Below, in pieces: positions 10,426 through 22,370 of a stretch of 64,000 nucleotides of DNA (the stretch's first letter is position 1; the number at the start of each line of letters is the position of its first letter). Source of the stretch: Bolinopsis microptera (lineage: Eukaryota; Ctenophora; Tentaculata; Lobata; Bolinopsidae). The notes under the pieces are model-generated. The model worked only from the letters and a program-made list of their open reading frames with translations. It had not been told where the DNA came from and searched no databases. The stretch spans positions 14,897,118 to 14,961,117 of the forward strand of contig NC_087078.1 of the NCBI RefSeq assembly GCF_026151205.1. Reading direction: 5' to 3'. Both the position numbers and the translations under genes were made by a program.

Positions 10426-10431
10426 TTTATT
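10426..10431 (-). promoter_or_regulatory. Polyadenylation signal of the arylsulfatase
   Basis: AATAAA on the minus strand, about 70 nt beyond the stop codon of the arylsulfatase. Confidence 0.65.
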
Positions 10432-10498
10432 TTATCGGTGTAATAACTATACCGTATTGCAAAAATATCATTGTTTAACATCTTCACATTGAACCATT

Positions 10499-12109
10499 TT
10501 ATAGTTCTACCCAGGGTTTCCAAACTCCATCAACCTTTCCTTTATTTGAAAAATTCCGTTCTTCAACCGTCTTCATCTTGTTCAAATATCCTTGTTTTTT
10601 ATCGAGCAATTTCATCACCATATCTGGATATTTATTAGCTACATTGTGTTCCTCTCTAACATCTGAGGACAGATCAAAAAGGAATGTTCCAGACACTATT
10701 CTCCATATATGCATTTTTCCTCCGTAACTTAAGAATTGTTTGTATTCGTGTCTCTGGCCACTTTCTGAAGTCCAACCTTGGAATATTACTCCTGTGCCGA
10801 CAAGAAGCTTCCAATTCTTCCATCGAATAACGAAAAAGTCTTGCGCTGAAGAAAATTTATGTTTTGCTTTGCGGAATTTTGCTTCAAATGTTTTGAGGTT
10901 GATTGGATATTTTTTGGCATTGTCAAGTCCATTTCTGCCTTCCGAGTCCAGCCTTTTAGAAGGATCCCTTAATTCATAAAGAATCTCATCGCGGCAAGAT
11001 TCGTTATTATTGATAGATCTCCAGATGTCAACTCCGTCTATTGGTAACTGTGGTTTACTGTGCTTCTCTGGGTTGTCTCCCGCTAGTTTCTGAAATGAAG
11101 CATACCAATCAGTCACATGGTGTAAGTTGGTGTTGGTGTAACCAGACTTTTCAAGGAGTGGGCTGTGAACAAAGGATACTGCTCTGACGCCTCCTTCCAG
11201 ATAAGATCTCTTACCTCCTCTCAGAGGATAGTTGCTTCCGAAATCATGTGCTCCATTGTCTGAAGTGAATAACAAAACAGTGTTGTCCATCATTCCTTTC
11301 AGACGTAGAGTGTCAATTACTTTTCCTATCCCTTCATCCATCACAGATATCTGAGTCGTATATATTTGTCTCTCTTCTCTTTGACGAGTATTTTTAGGAA
11401 TGTGTGAGGCAAATCTTTCTACATCTTCCTTAGAAGCTTGGTGGGGAACATGAGGTGCAGTGTATGCTAAATAAAGAAAGAAGGGGTTGCTTTGGTTGTG
11501 GTTTTGGATAAGCTCAACTGACTTGTCAGTGAACAGATATGTGTTATACTGTCCCGTTAGATCATTCCGTACGTCGTCAACTAAATTACTATTCTCATCG
11601 TAATAGTTTTCCCTAAAGTCTGTCAGGTTTGCCATTGTATGTTTGAAATAGTCCTGTTCACTGTTGTACGAACCAAACCAGGTATCGAAACCTCTCTTTA
11701 CGGGTGTGTGTTCCCAAGTATGCATACCAAGATGCCATTTTCCTACGCCGTGTGTCGAGTATCCGTTTGTTTTCAGCATCTCAGGGAGCAAGGTCTCGTC
11801 CAATCCCAATCCAAACTCCTCCATTGGTTTGATATTTCCCTTCCAGAATCCTGTTCGGATTGGATACCGACCAGTCATAAGAGCAGATCGAGTAGGAGAG
11901 CAGCTAGCAGCTACGATGTGATTCTCCAGAATCACACTCTTGTTAGCAAGTCTATCAATATTTGGAGTCATTGCAATAGATCCTCTGAATCCTACATCGT
12001 TGTATCCCAAGTCATCTGCTACTATTACCACTATATTGGGTTGTTTACAATCGACATGGTCTAGGAGGGTTACGAAGACAAGTGCTACCAACAAAAGTAC
12101 GTCAGGCAT
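10499..12109 (-). CDS. Arylsulfatase (ARSB/ARSI/ARSJ-like), secreted or lysosomal
   Basis: 536 aa from the ATG at 12,109; an upstream in-frame TTG at 12,136 is not a likely start. Residues 1-21 form a signal peptide. Sulfatase active-site elements are all present. The metal-binding ADDLGY has its Asp pair at 32-33. CSPTRSALMTGR has Cys70 as the formylglycine precursor in the CxPxR motif. GKWHLG gives Lys124 and His126, His219 lies in APHVPH, SDNGA gives Asp283 and Asn284, and Lys299 lies in RGGKRS. Sulfatases of this group remove sulfate from GalNAc-4-sulfate or aryl sulfates. Substrate here is inferred only to family level. Length matches animal ARSB/I/J. A single uninterrupted exon suggests ancestral intron loss or retroposition. 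A broken copy lies at 28,516-29,884 and a 5' fragment at 30,262-30,366. Confidence 0.93.
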   Translation of the reverse strand: MPDVLLLVALVFVTLLDHVDCKQPNIVVIVADDLGYNDVGFRGSIAMTPNIDRLANKSVILENHIVAASCSPTRSALMTGRYPIRTGFWKGNIKPMEEFGLGLDETLLPEMLKTNGYSTHGVGKWHLGMHTWEHTPVKRGFDTWFGSYNSEQDYFKHTMANLTDFRENYYDENSNLVDDVRNDLTGQYNTYLFTDKSVELIQNHNQSNPFFLYLAYTAPHVPHQASKEDVERFASHIPKNTRQREERQIYTTQISVMDEGIGKVIDTLRLKGMMDNTVLLFTSDNGAHDFGSNYPLRGGKRSYLEGGVRAVSFVHSPLLEKSGYTNTNLHHVTDWYASFQKLAGDNPEKHSKPQLPIDGVDIWRSINNNESCRDEILYELRDPSKRLDSEGRNGLDNAKKYPINLKTFEAKFRKAKHKFSSAQDFFVIRWKNWKLLVGTGVIFQGWTSESGQRHEYKQFLSYGGKMHIWRIVSGTFLFDLSSDVREEHNVANKYPDMVMKLLDKKQGYLNKMKTVEERNFSNKGKVDGVWKPWVEL

Positions 12110-13864
12110 GGCCTGAAATTTGTGGTGATCAACCAACCATTCAACGAACTAAGGATTAAATTATATCAGTGGGTTACGAAATTTGTCAAAATAATTAAAC
12201 GATAATAGAACTTTAGAACAAAGTTAAATATAAACACCTCCAATACCTGACAAAAAATCATGAAGATGGCCTGCAGTTTAACATCCTTATATTATGTTAT
12301 TTTATGGATCCTGGGTTAGGGCTGAGATCGGAGTTATAAGGACAGGGCTTGAGGGCTAGGAATTATCACATCATGTTTATTATTTTTTCAAGACTTGGCC
12401 TTGGTGTATGTGGACTAAGGAAGCAACTTGAGTTTTACTGGGCAAGGTTAGTCCTAAAATGTTGCAGCCAAGGGCGCCATATTTAAAATTAATGTTAACG
12501 AGCAATCTAAAAATAATTGTCAGTGCCGTACATTACAAGAACTTTAACCGTTTTACAAGTTTAACAAGATCATAATAAATTCTTCGCACGGAATATTAGT
12601 GAAGTTTATCTTCCGGTAAACTCTATTCACGTGACCTCATTTGACCGTGTCTCTCCCTGTCCCACATATGTACATTTAATTTATCATTTTGTATATCACA
12701 ACACTCCCAGCTTCTGCTAAAATACCATCTAGAAATATATTATTATTAGTGTAATATGGTATTGGTTAGTGCTACTGTTTGTGGGATATTGTCTTTGCTA
12801 GTCCTATAATACTATAATTATAATAGTGATGCGGTGATCGAGGAGGATAATAAATATAATGTTAACCAGCATTCAACGTGTTTTGAGAGCAAATATATAA
12901 TGAAACTAATAGTCTTGCTGTAAAACTACAACCATCTTGAAGATGGCTAAAACAAAGCTACTCTTCAATAAAAGAGAACACGACGTCCAAATACACGGTA
13001 TAAGTGTAAATTCAATGTAGCAGCAACATTCCATCCTAAACCAACCAGTGACATAAACAATGATTTCAGATACCTCCCCAGTTTCACCATCACAAGCCGT
13101 AGTGGCGAACCGATTCGCCTTATCATTCAGGTATTTATTAAGATAATATATCGTATCCTCCGTTTGAATTTGTTTGTAAAACTCAACACACACCAGCAGA
13201 AATGAGTTCATCATGAAATGAAATATCGCTTTTACATCCCGCTTGTATTATGAAAAATAAAATACTTTAAATTCCAAATTTAAGTTAATTTATTATTTTA
13301 CTTACCTTCTTTGTTAGAGGGAGTTATATGAATCAGTCATTGATGTTACATTTTTAATATTAATAATATTATATAATATGCACATCCTTTTCTGTACAAC
13401 CTTACCTAAAATTTCGAATTTCCCGGTCAACTTTCGAGCCAAAATCAGAACATGAGAAAGGTCACTAGTCAATTCTCTGTGGTTTCAAGTCGTTGCTGGG
13501 GGAATTTCTTCAAGTTTAAGATATAGTAGCTCAGTTAATTATACTTAATAGTTGTGCTGGGTCATCTCAGAAAAGAATAGCACAGGTTTTTCAGGAATTA
13601 TTTGGTCAAAATAATCTCAAATTCAAGTTTGTACCAGCTCCTACTGTAATCTTTACTGCATAATGTGATGATTAAATACACTAATAACACATTTTCACTC
13701 TGGACGGGTTCAAATTCGACACCTATGATTTCACAATCACAAGAACTTCCATACCTACTCAGAGGGACATTTTCACCATCTTCTGCAATCACATAAGTCT
13801 ACGATTTGATCACATTAAATTAGATACATTTTCGCTTTGTTGAAATATTTGTATAACCCGCACT
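12110..13864. other. Intergenic, repeatedly duplicated segment
   Basis: No gene I can support. Pieces recur elsewhere: 12,310-12,680 at 31,280-31,700, 12,685-12,900 at 37,640-37,800 and at about 30,060-30,245, and 12,806-13,860 at 19,303-20,430. The TA at 12,682-12,683 is the empty target site of the mariner element inserted in the 31.7-kb copy. The minus-strand open frame at 12,906-13,214 has an equivalent at 19.3-19.8 kb, but it is broken there and resembles no family I know. Confidence 0.6.
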
Positions 13865-16800
13865 ATGATTCGTTTGCTCTCTGCCCTATTATTGGTATTC
13901 CTCATGTCGGGTAAGAGATAATACATTTTTTACATTTATTAAATTGTTAACATTTAAAAAATGTATCTTTGTTATATTTGATCTACATTTTGCGGTTATT
14001 TAAATTTGACCAAAACCCATAATCATGGGTAGAGTGTACCGCTGCCAGTGTCTCTCTTTTCCAAACAAAAGGAAATGATATTAATTTGAGGAACCGTCCG
14101 CTAATGCAAATTGATACCGAGAATGAAATCGGTCGCTCGCTTTTCCCATTCATTCACGGCTTACGAATTGTAATAAAGCTTATTAAATGGGAAAAGCGAG
14201 CGACCGATTTCATTCTCGGTATCAATTTGCATTAGCGGACGGTTCCTCAAATTAATATCATTTCCTTTTGTTTGGAAAAGAGAGACACTGGCAGCGGTAC
14301 ACTCTACCCATGATTATGGGTTTTGGTCAAATATCATCTCTTTTTGATTATAATGTCAGGATAATTTACACAATCGAAACTTCATTAACAAGGAGGTAAT
14401 TCCGACGATTTCGAAATTCTGCCTTTGAAAACGTTTCCTTGTGTTTAGTTAGGTATATCTGTCGATAACCGACTGAATATGGCACTTTTTACTCATTCAA
14501 GTTGGCATTAAATTCATATATAATGCCATTTAAATATCGTGGAAAGCAGAATATATTCGAAATCACGAATGAGCAAAATTCTCACCTTTCGCACGTGCAA
14601 ACTTTGAGCGGACGTTGCGTGCGCATACAATATTGAATCACCGTAAATTTTTGCATAGTGGTATTTAATATATAGTTTGATAAGCATGCAAAGTTTCAGA
14701 AGATTTCAAAAAGAACTTGGATCACAACGGGACTCCAAAGTTGATAAAAATCGTGAAAATCAAAATTTTTAGTGATTTTAGCTATTTTAAATAAATTTGG
14801 GCGTGTCCCCACGTGTGCAACTTTTCGATTTTTAACTTTAAAACTAGCCTATAACACAATTTACACCTTTAAGAAGCAAAATTGAGCTCCACAACCCAAG
14901 GGATGACCCAACACCAGAGAATACTAATTCACAACTTTTGTGTTTTTATAAAATTATTCTTCAAAAAAGCACTAACTTCAATAGCAAATATCTTTATGAA
15001 GGAGCAAGGTAGGAAACTATTCCGGTAGATTTTCGGAATGCTTGAACAATTATCTAAGGTAAAAATGTCCTCAGATTTTGAATAAAATTACTCCTTAATA
15101 GCGTAAAATCGATTTGAAAAGTTGTTACTTTGTCAAAAATCAAGTTTTTAAAACACTTAATTTGATGACGTCATCAAGTGATGATGATGACGTTAAATTA
15201 TTTTTCAATACAATGTAAACTAAAGCTTAAACGATTATCTTTAAAACCTGTGGTTCGAGATGACTGTATCGTTTATACTTTCGAATCTACGGACACTTAA
15301 ATGTAGGCTACAATTGACTGCAAAAAGCGTCTATATTATATATATATATATCTTCACGACAATCTGTTGTAAAACAGGGGTTCCAGAAAACCCACTTCAC
15401 GATACTCCTGAAACATGAAATTTTTTTTACAGTCGATTTGGACAAGGTCTAGACGCCCTGCAAAGTTTCAGATCTCTAACTCAATTTTAACATGGTTTTT
15501 AAGGCACCTGAATATGGCGATTTTGGGTTTTTTACCTAATTTCGTATAACATGCTGGCGCGTATTTTGCGCAAATTTCTTAAAAACCTCCATATAACTAT
15601 TTCTTATTCCTGTCATCTTTAACATTGAATTAGAATGTTTTGAACTTAAATGTACCTGCTGATCTACTTTCGATGAGTCTTAATGCCTGGAAATCAATAA
15701 AGGGGATATAATAGTATAGGGGGTAAATAGTATTGTGAATATAAGGGCGACGGTAATGCTTGCCAGCATTGTGATTAATCAATTATAATGCAATGAACAA
15801 CTGTTTTAACATCATGACGTAACAATCTAATACTATTTAATAGTATATAATATACCATCACACTCAAGCGTTCAATGTAATCATGTAACCATTTTAATAA
15901 GTTAGAAGCACAATATTGGGTAAAGAAATTTAAAGTAGTGCATGCTAGTATTGCTATGACATAATATCATCTTTTTAGGGATGATTGGTTTAAATTATTC
16001 ACTACTCATTACCATGACAAAATATCATTTTCGTGACGTGGATCTATTAACTTGACTTCATAAGGCAGGTACTATGCCAACACATTCCATTAAGAAGGAC
16101 TTAGTATATTATGTTACGTACTTTGTTATTTTAGTTGTTGACGGAATGAACTGATCCTGTCATTGCAGTTGTTTTACGTCAACCTTCGGCAACACATTAC
16201 ATAATATGAATTGAACTGATTGGTAACAATTTGAACGGCAATGAACGAAATAATAAACGGGTGTTTAAATATTTTCTGTACTTGTTAGTTACTCTCCCGT
16301 TTGCTGTTTTAACTGCAAGTCTGAATTAAAGTGTACGGAATAAGGTAACATGTTAATTGCTAATAAATCTCCGATCTCGAATATTTTATAACTTACAACT
16401 TTTTAACGATATGGTAGCTGTTGATAACCACAGAACGTTACTACCTATGCCTCGCAATGAACAACAAATCTTTTCGTAAGACGCACGAAAATTTGGTTGA
16501 CTTAATAAAAACATTTTAGCGAAGGAACTTACTAATAAGGAAACAACAGAATTACTATCAGAAAGGATGCTAGTTTATCGGAACTAGTCGTTTGAGGTAT
16601 GTAGTGATATACAATTCCAAATCAATCTATCAGTAGTTATTTTCAGTCTTGATAGCCGAATTTACATTGGTGGACAGAGATGGACAGCCAATAACAACAC
16701 AAGCCGAAGGACTTCTGCTCTGGAAAGGCGGAACGGTATGCGACGACTCTTTCAACGAATATTCCGGGAATGCCATCTGTCGAAAGATGGGGTTTGGACT

Positions 16801-17548
16801 GCAGATATCTTGGAACTCGGACACCGAGTGGACAATACAGGATAACTACGAGATAGAGTTGGACAATGTGAACTGTGATAGCAGTGGAGAATGGGATAGC
16901 TGTTCCTACACAGAGACTCACAACTGTAGACATTCTGAGGATGTCTTTCTAACTTGTCAAGGTGACGTAATTATCATCTTTGCATTTCGGGTGATTATTA
17001 TAGTTTGAAAAATATATAAAATACTACCGACTGCCAATAAAAATTTGTAAAGATGTAATTTCAGGAGCACCCCAATTTCACTGATTGACAACAACGGCAA
17101 CGAAGTTCTTAACGGAGGATCACTCGCATTGCTTCTCTATAACGACGGAACAGTTTGTGACGACAGCTTTGACGACAACGCAGGTATGGCAATTTGTCGT
17201 TTTATTGGCTTCACAGGACTTCAAGAAAGGACATCTGGAAATCGACTCGGCGACATCCAAGGAGATAGAGAAATAAAGTTGGATAACGTTGACTGCTCAA
17301 GTGGAGAGTGGAACTCGTGCTCCTACTCCACTACACACAACTGTGGTCATAGTGAGGATGTGTTCTTGTCCTGTGAAGGATCTATCGATGAAGTAGCAAC
17401 GTGTCCGCCTCAAATTGAATGCACAGTCCCAATGTGCCAGGAACTAACCTGCCCAGAAGCCCCTGCTGCGCCAACTTGTCCGCAGTTGACCTGTCCTCCT
17501 GCAACCGCATTCCCCGGTTTTATTCCGATTGTCCCCAAAACCCCCCCC
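13865..17548 (+). CDS. Secreted SRCR-domain protein (three exons; 3' end lost)
   Basis: Exon 1 (13,865-13,910) encodes MIRLLSALLLVFLMS, a signal peptide, and ends at a GTAAGA donor in phase 1. Exon 2 (16,647-16,961) joins in frame after 'ttttcag' and encodes an SRCR domain with six Cys, including GTVCDDSF, AICRKMGF and SEDVFLTC, again ending in phase 1. Exon 3, from about 17,065, encodes a second SRCR domain (GTVCDDSF, AICRFIGF, SEDVFLSC) and then a Cys/Pro stalk (TCPPQIEC, MCQELTC, TCPQLTC). Phase-1 introns around SRCR exons are typical. From the 'ttcag' at 17,061-17,064 exon 3 is one base out of frame for its first codons, so a 1-bp deletion or consensus error is likely. The coding sequence ends abruptly at a C8 run where Y3 begins. 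SRCR proteins bind ligands at the cell surface or in secretions; the ligand is unknown. Confidence 0.8.
14004..14332. repeat. Perfect 147-bp-arm hairpin of Y1
   Basis: The arms 14,004-14,150 and 14,186-14,332 are exact reverse complements with a 35-nt loop. The arm starts 'atttgaccaaaaccc'. Confidence 0.95.
14004..15774 (+). mobile_element. Y-family element, complete copy Y1, in SRCR intron 1
   Basis: It starts with a long perfect hairpin (14,004-14,332). About 1,000 bp of AT-rich sequence, a (TA)n tract near 15,340 and the 3' module ending 'gccagcattgtga' follow. The paralogous intron at about 20,578-20,590 lacks it and reads straight from 'gcggttatttaaa' into 'ctaatcaa', so it inserted after, or independently of, that copy. 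No target-site duplication is visible and there is no ORF. It resembles neither a standard TIR transposon nor a retroelement, and the class is unknown. Confidence 0.85.
15775..16646 (+). other. Rest of SRCR intron 1
   Basis: AT-rich intron sequence, matched by 20,588-21,516 in the second copy. The acceptor 'ttattttcag' is at 16,637-16,646. Confidence 0.75.
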
Positions 17549-19302
17549 ACAGGTGCCTTAAAAACCAGTTTAAATTGAGTTAGAGATCTGAAATTTTATC
17601 AGGCGTCCCCCAAAGATTGACCAATCGACTGCAAAAAAAGTTCCAGGTTTCAGGAAACATCGGGAAGTGGGTTTTCTAGAACCCCTTGTTTTACGACAGA
17701 TTGACGTATATCTTATCTTATATATATACATATATATATATTATATTCAGGATAGACCTTCATGCCATCAATTGTAGCCTTATTTAATTGTCATATTCAA
17801 AAGTATAAAAGATACAGCCAATTCCCGACTCACAGGTCTGAAAATAATTATTTACAACTTTAGTTTTACATTGTATAAGCAAATTATTTTGGGGAAAAAA
17901 AACGTCATGAACACCCCTTATGACGTCATCAAGTTAACCTATTTTAAAACTAGATTTTGTACAAAGAATAACTTTTAAAAATATTTTAACACCATAAAAC
18001 GTAATTGTATTAAAAACTGAGGAAATTTTCATCTTACAGATAATTGTCAAGCATTCTGAAAATCTACCTGGAAAGTTTTTCTAGCTTTGCTCCTTCATAC
18101 AGATATTCGTCATTGAAGTTTTTGCTTTTTTATAAACATTGATTTTTATAAAAACGTCAAATTTGCGATTTAGTATTTCTCTGGTTTTGGGCCATGCCTT
18201 GGGTTGTGGACTCAGTTCTGCCTCCTTAGGATACATTGTTCATTAGGCTAGTTTTAAAGTTAAAATCGAAAGTTGCACACGTGGGACACGCCCAAATTGA
18301 AAAAAATTGCTAAAATCACTGAAAATTGCTGTTTTCGGTCATTTTCTGTCAACTTTTAGAGTGCCGTTTGATTACAGTTCTTCTTGAAATGACTTTGAAA
18401 CTTTGCGTGCTTATCAAGCTATATATAAACAATTACATCATCAAAAATTTACGGCGATTCAATATTGGATGCGCACGCAACGTCCCTCAAAGTTTGCACT
18501 TCGAAAAGGTGAGGAATTTTGCTCATTCGTGATTTTCAACAAATCCTGTTTTGCCACGACAGTTAAATGTCAAATAAATAATTTAATGCCAACTTGAATG
18601 AGTATTAAGTGTCATATTCAGTCAGTGATCGACCGATATGCTTACCTAAACATCAAGGAAATGTTTTTTAAAAGAAAAATTTCGAAATTGTTGAAACTTC
18701 CCTCCTTCTTAATGAAGAATCATTTATATTTCGACTTTATAAATACCCTGACATTATACTCAAAAAAGAGATGATATTTTACCAAAACCCAACATGGGTG
18801 AGTGAAACCGCTTGCCCAGAGTCTCTCTTTTTCCGCCAAACAAAAGGAAAATATATTAATTTGATTGACCCGTTCTCAATATGCCAAATGATACCGAGAA
18901 TGTAAATCGGTCGCTCCTCGCTTTTCCATTCATTTACATTGTAAAAGAATTCAGAAGAACTAACCGGAAAGGCAGCTTAAAACTCGGCAATAAAGATTCA
19001 ATAAACTCAGCTAATTCAATAAGTATACTACAACCCTTACCCCGAACTACTAGTATCGCCCCAAAAACGCAAACCCAAAGAAGATTATTACAGCATCTGA
19101 TTGAAATGTACCTAATCAATCTAAAGATCAATTACAAATTCGAGCCGTAATGAATGGAAAAGCGAGCGAACCGATTTCATTCTCGGTATCATGTTTGCAT
19201 TGAGAACGTCAATCAAATTAATATCATTTCCTTTTGTTTGGGAAAGATAGACTACAGGCAGCGGTTCCACTCTAACCCATGATTATGGGTTTTTTGGTAA
19301 AT
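17549..19302 (-). mobile_element. Y-family element Y3, inverted and truncated
   Basis: The reverse complement of Y1 without its last ~300 bp. It begins at 'acaggtgccttaaaaacc', abutting the C8 run that ends SRCR exon 3, and ends with the hairpin (arms near 18,780-18,955 and 19,143-19,302). The arms are imperfect and the loop holds about 190 bp not seen in Y1 or Y2. Scattered 1-base indels suggest weak consensus quality. Confidence 0.75.
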
Positions 19303-22300
19303 AATACTATAATTAATAATAGTGAATGCGGTGATCGAGGAGGATAAAAATATAATGTTAACCAGCATTCAACGTGTTTTGAGAGCAAAAAATACAATTT
19401 AAAAAAATGAAACCTAATAGCGTGCTGTAAAACTACAAACCATCTTGCCGATGCAAAAACCAAACTACTCTTCAATAAAAGAGAACACGACGTCCAAAAA
19501 CACGGTATAAGCAAGGCAACATAATAGGTGTCGTAATCTAATAAGTGCCTCTGGGGTATAAGTGTAATTCGGTGTAGCAGCAACATTGTTTATCCTAAAC
19601 CAACCATGACATAACCAATGTTTATCAGATACCTCCCCAGTTTCACCATCACAAGCCGTAAGTGGCAACTCGATTTGCCTCATCCTTCAGGTTACATGTA
19701 TTAAGATATTTGAACGTATCCCCGATTGAATTTGTTATGTAAAACTCAACACACACCAGCAGAAATGAGTTCATCATGAATGAAATATCGCCTTTTACAT
19801 CCCGCTGTATTATGAAAATAAAATACTTTATAATCAAATTTAAGTTAATTTATTATTTTACTTACCATCATTGTTAGAGGGAGTTATATGAATCCACTGC
19901 CATTGATGTTTACATTCTTACTATAAATAATATTATATAATATGCACATCCTTTTCTGTACAACCTTACCTAAAATTATCGAATTTCCCCCGGTTCAACT
20001 GTCGAGCCAAAATCCGAACATGAGAAAGGTCACTATTCAATTCTCTGTGGATTCAAGTCGTTTGCTGGGGTAATTTCTTCAAGTTAAGATATATTACCTC
20101 CATTATTATTCTTAAAGTTGTTGCTGGTCTCTCAGAAAAGAATACACAGGTTTTTTTCAGGAATTATTTGGTCAAAATAATATCTAATTTCAAGTTTGTA
20201 CCAGCTCCCTACTGTAATCTTTCTGCATAATGTGATTGAATTAAATACACTAATAACACATTTTTCACTCTGGAGATCGGATCAAATTCGCGACCCGATA
20301 TTTCAACAATCACAAGAACTTCCATACCTACTCAGAGGACATTTTCACCATCTTCTGCAACACAATAGCTACCGATTGATCACATTAAATTAGATACATT
20401 TTCGCTTTGTTGAAATATTTGTATAACCCGCAATATGAATCGTTTGCTCTCAAGCCCTATTATTGGTATTCCTCAAGTCGGGTAAGAGATAATACATTTT
20501 TTTACATTTTTTAAAATTGTTAAACATTTAAAAAAAAGTATCTTTGTTATATTTGATCTACATTTTGCGGTTATTTAAACTAATCAAGTTAAAATGCAAT
20601 GAACAAAGTTTTAACATCATGACGTAACAATCTAATACTATTTTTAATAGTATATAATATACCATCACACTCAAGCGTTTCAATGTAATCATGTAACCAT
20701 TTTAATAAGTTAGAAGACACAATATAGGGTAAAGAAATTTATAGAGTGCCTGCTAGTATTGCTATGACATAATACACTTTTTTAGGGATGATTGGTTTAA
20801 ATTATTCACTACTCATTACCAAGAGATATTTCGTACTTTGAAAGATTTACTACTACTACTCATTACCATGACAAAATATCATTTTCGTGACGTGGATCTC
20901 TTATACATACTTCATAATGCAGGTACTATGCCACACATTCCATTAAAGAAGACTTAGTAATTATGTTACGTACTTTGTTATTTTTAGTTGTTTACGGAAT
21001 GAACTGATCCTGTCATTGTCAGTTGTTTCACGTCAACCCTTCGGCAACAACATTTACATAATAGAATTGAACTGATTGGTAACAATTGAACGGCAATAAC
21101 GGAATAATAAACTGGCGGATTTAATAAATATTTTCTGTACTTGTTAGTTACTCTCCTTTGCTGTTTTAAACTGCAAGTCCTGAATTAAAGTAGTACGGAA
21201 AATAAGGTAACCATTTAAATTGCAAATAAATCTCCGATCTCGAATATATTATAAACATCAACTTTTTAACGATATTGGTAGCCTTTTTGTTGAAACCCAC
21301 AGAAACGTTACTACCTATGCTCGCAATGAACAACAAATCTTTTCGTAAGACGCACAAAATTTGGTTGACTTAATAAAAACATTTTAGCTAAGGAACTTAC
21401 TAATAAGGAAACAACAGAATAAACTATCAGACAGGATGCCTAGTTATCGGAACTAGTCGTTTGAGTAGTAGTGATATAAAATCCAAAATCAAGATCTATC
21501 AGAATAAATTTTCCAGTTGTGATAGCCGGAATTTTACATTGGTGGACCAGAGATGGAAGCCAATAACAACACAAGCCGAAGGACTTCTTCTCTGTGAAAG
21601 GCGGGGGAACGGATGCACCTACACTTCAACGAATATTCCGGGAATGCCGTCTGTCGAAAGATGGGTTAGACCGCAAGATATCTTGGAACCCGACACCGAG
21701 TGTACAATACAGGATAACTACGAGATAGAGTTGGACGATGTGACCTGTGTAGCAGTGGAGAATGGGAAAGCGTTCCTACACGAACTCCCAACTGTGGACA
21801 TTCTGAGGATGTCCTTTTCTAACTTGTCAAAGGTGACGTAATTATCCATACTGTGCAAATTTCGGGTGATTAATAGTTTGAAAATATAAAAAATACTACC
21901 GACTGCCAATTAAACATTTTCGATGAATATGAAAAGATGTAATTTCACACCCCAATTTCACTGATTGACAACAACGCAACGAAGTTCTTAACGGAGGCAT
22001 CACTCGCATTGCTTCTCTATAACGACGAACATTTGTGACGACAGCTTCACTTCCAAACCTGCATAGCCAGTTTTTTTTGGTTTTTACCCGCCGGGTCCAA
22101 TATTGGCTTCACGGATTGCTCGAGTGGTCATTATGAAAAAAATCCCCCGACATACAGGCTACAAAGATATCAATTTGGATAATGGTATCTGCTCACATGA
22201 AACTCTGGTCGGGCCTCATGCTCGTATGTCACTGAGGACAACTGTGGATCAAATTGAGGATGTGTTCTTTGTCCTTGAAGATCTGATCAATGAATTAGCT

Positions 22301-22370
22301 ACCTGTCCATCCACACCAAACCTGTCACCAAACCAACATGTCCTCCCCAACACTTGTTCCAAAACCTGAC
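19303..22370 (+). pseudogene. Second SRCR locus copy, frameshifted
   Basis: 19,303-20,580 matches 12,806-14,000, and 20,588-22,250 matches 15,776-17,370, but Y1 is absent. The exon equivalents are a signal-peptide exon from ATG 20,435, the first SRCR exon at 21,517-21,832 (316 bp instead of 315, several compensating indels) and the second SRCR exon from about 21,950. Many changes are 1-base insertions or deletions, often in runs, so the frames are broken. This may be a real paralogue, the other haplotype, or poorly corrected sequence. The nature of the errors favours a sequence-quality component. Confidence 0.7.

Noticed and set aside
12906-13214. 102-aa minus-strand frame
   Set aside because: Broken in the second copy, lacks known motifs, and sits in a multiply copied intergenic block.
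18881-19150. 89-aa frame in the Y3 hairpin loop
   Set aside because: Spans hairpin arm and an unexplained loop insert in low-quality sequence; no family recognised.
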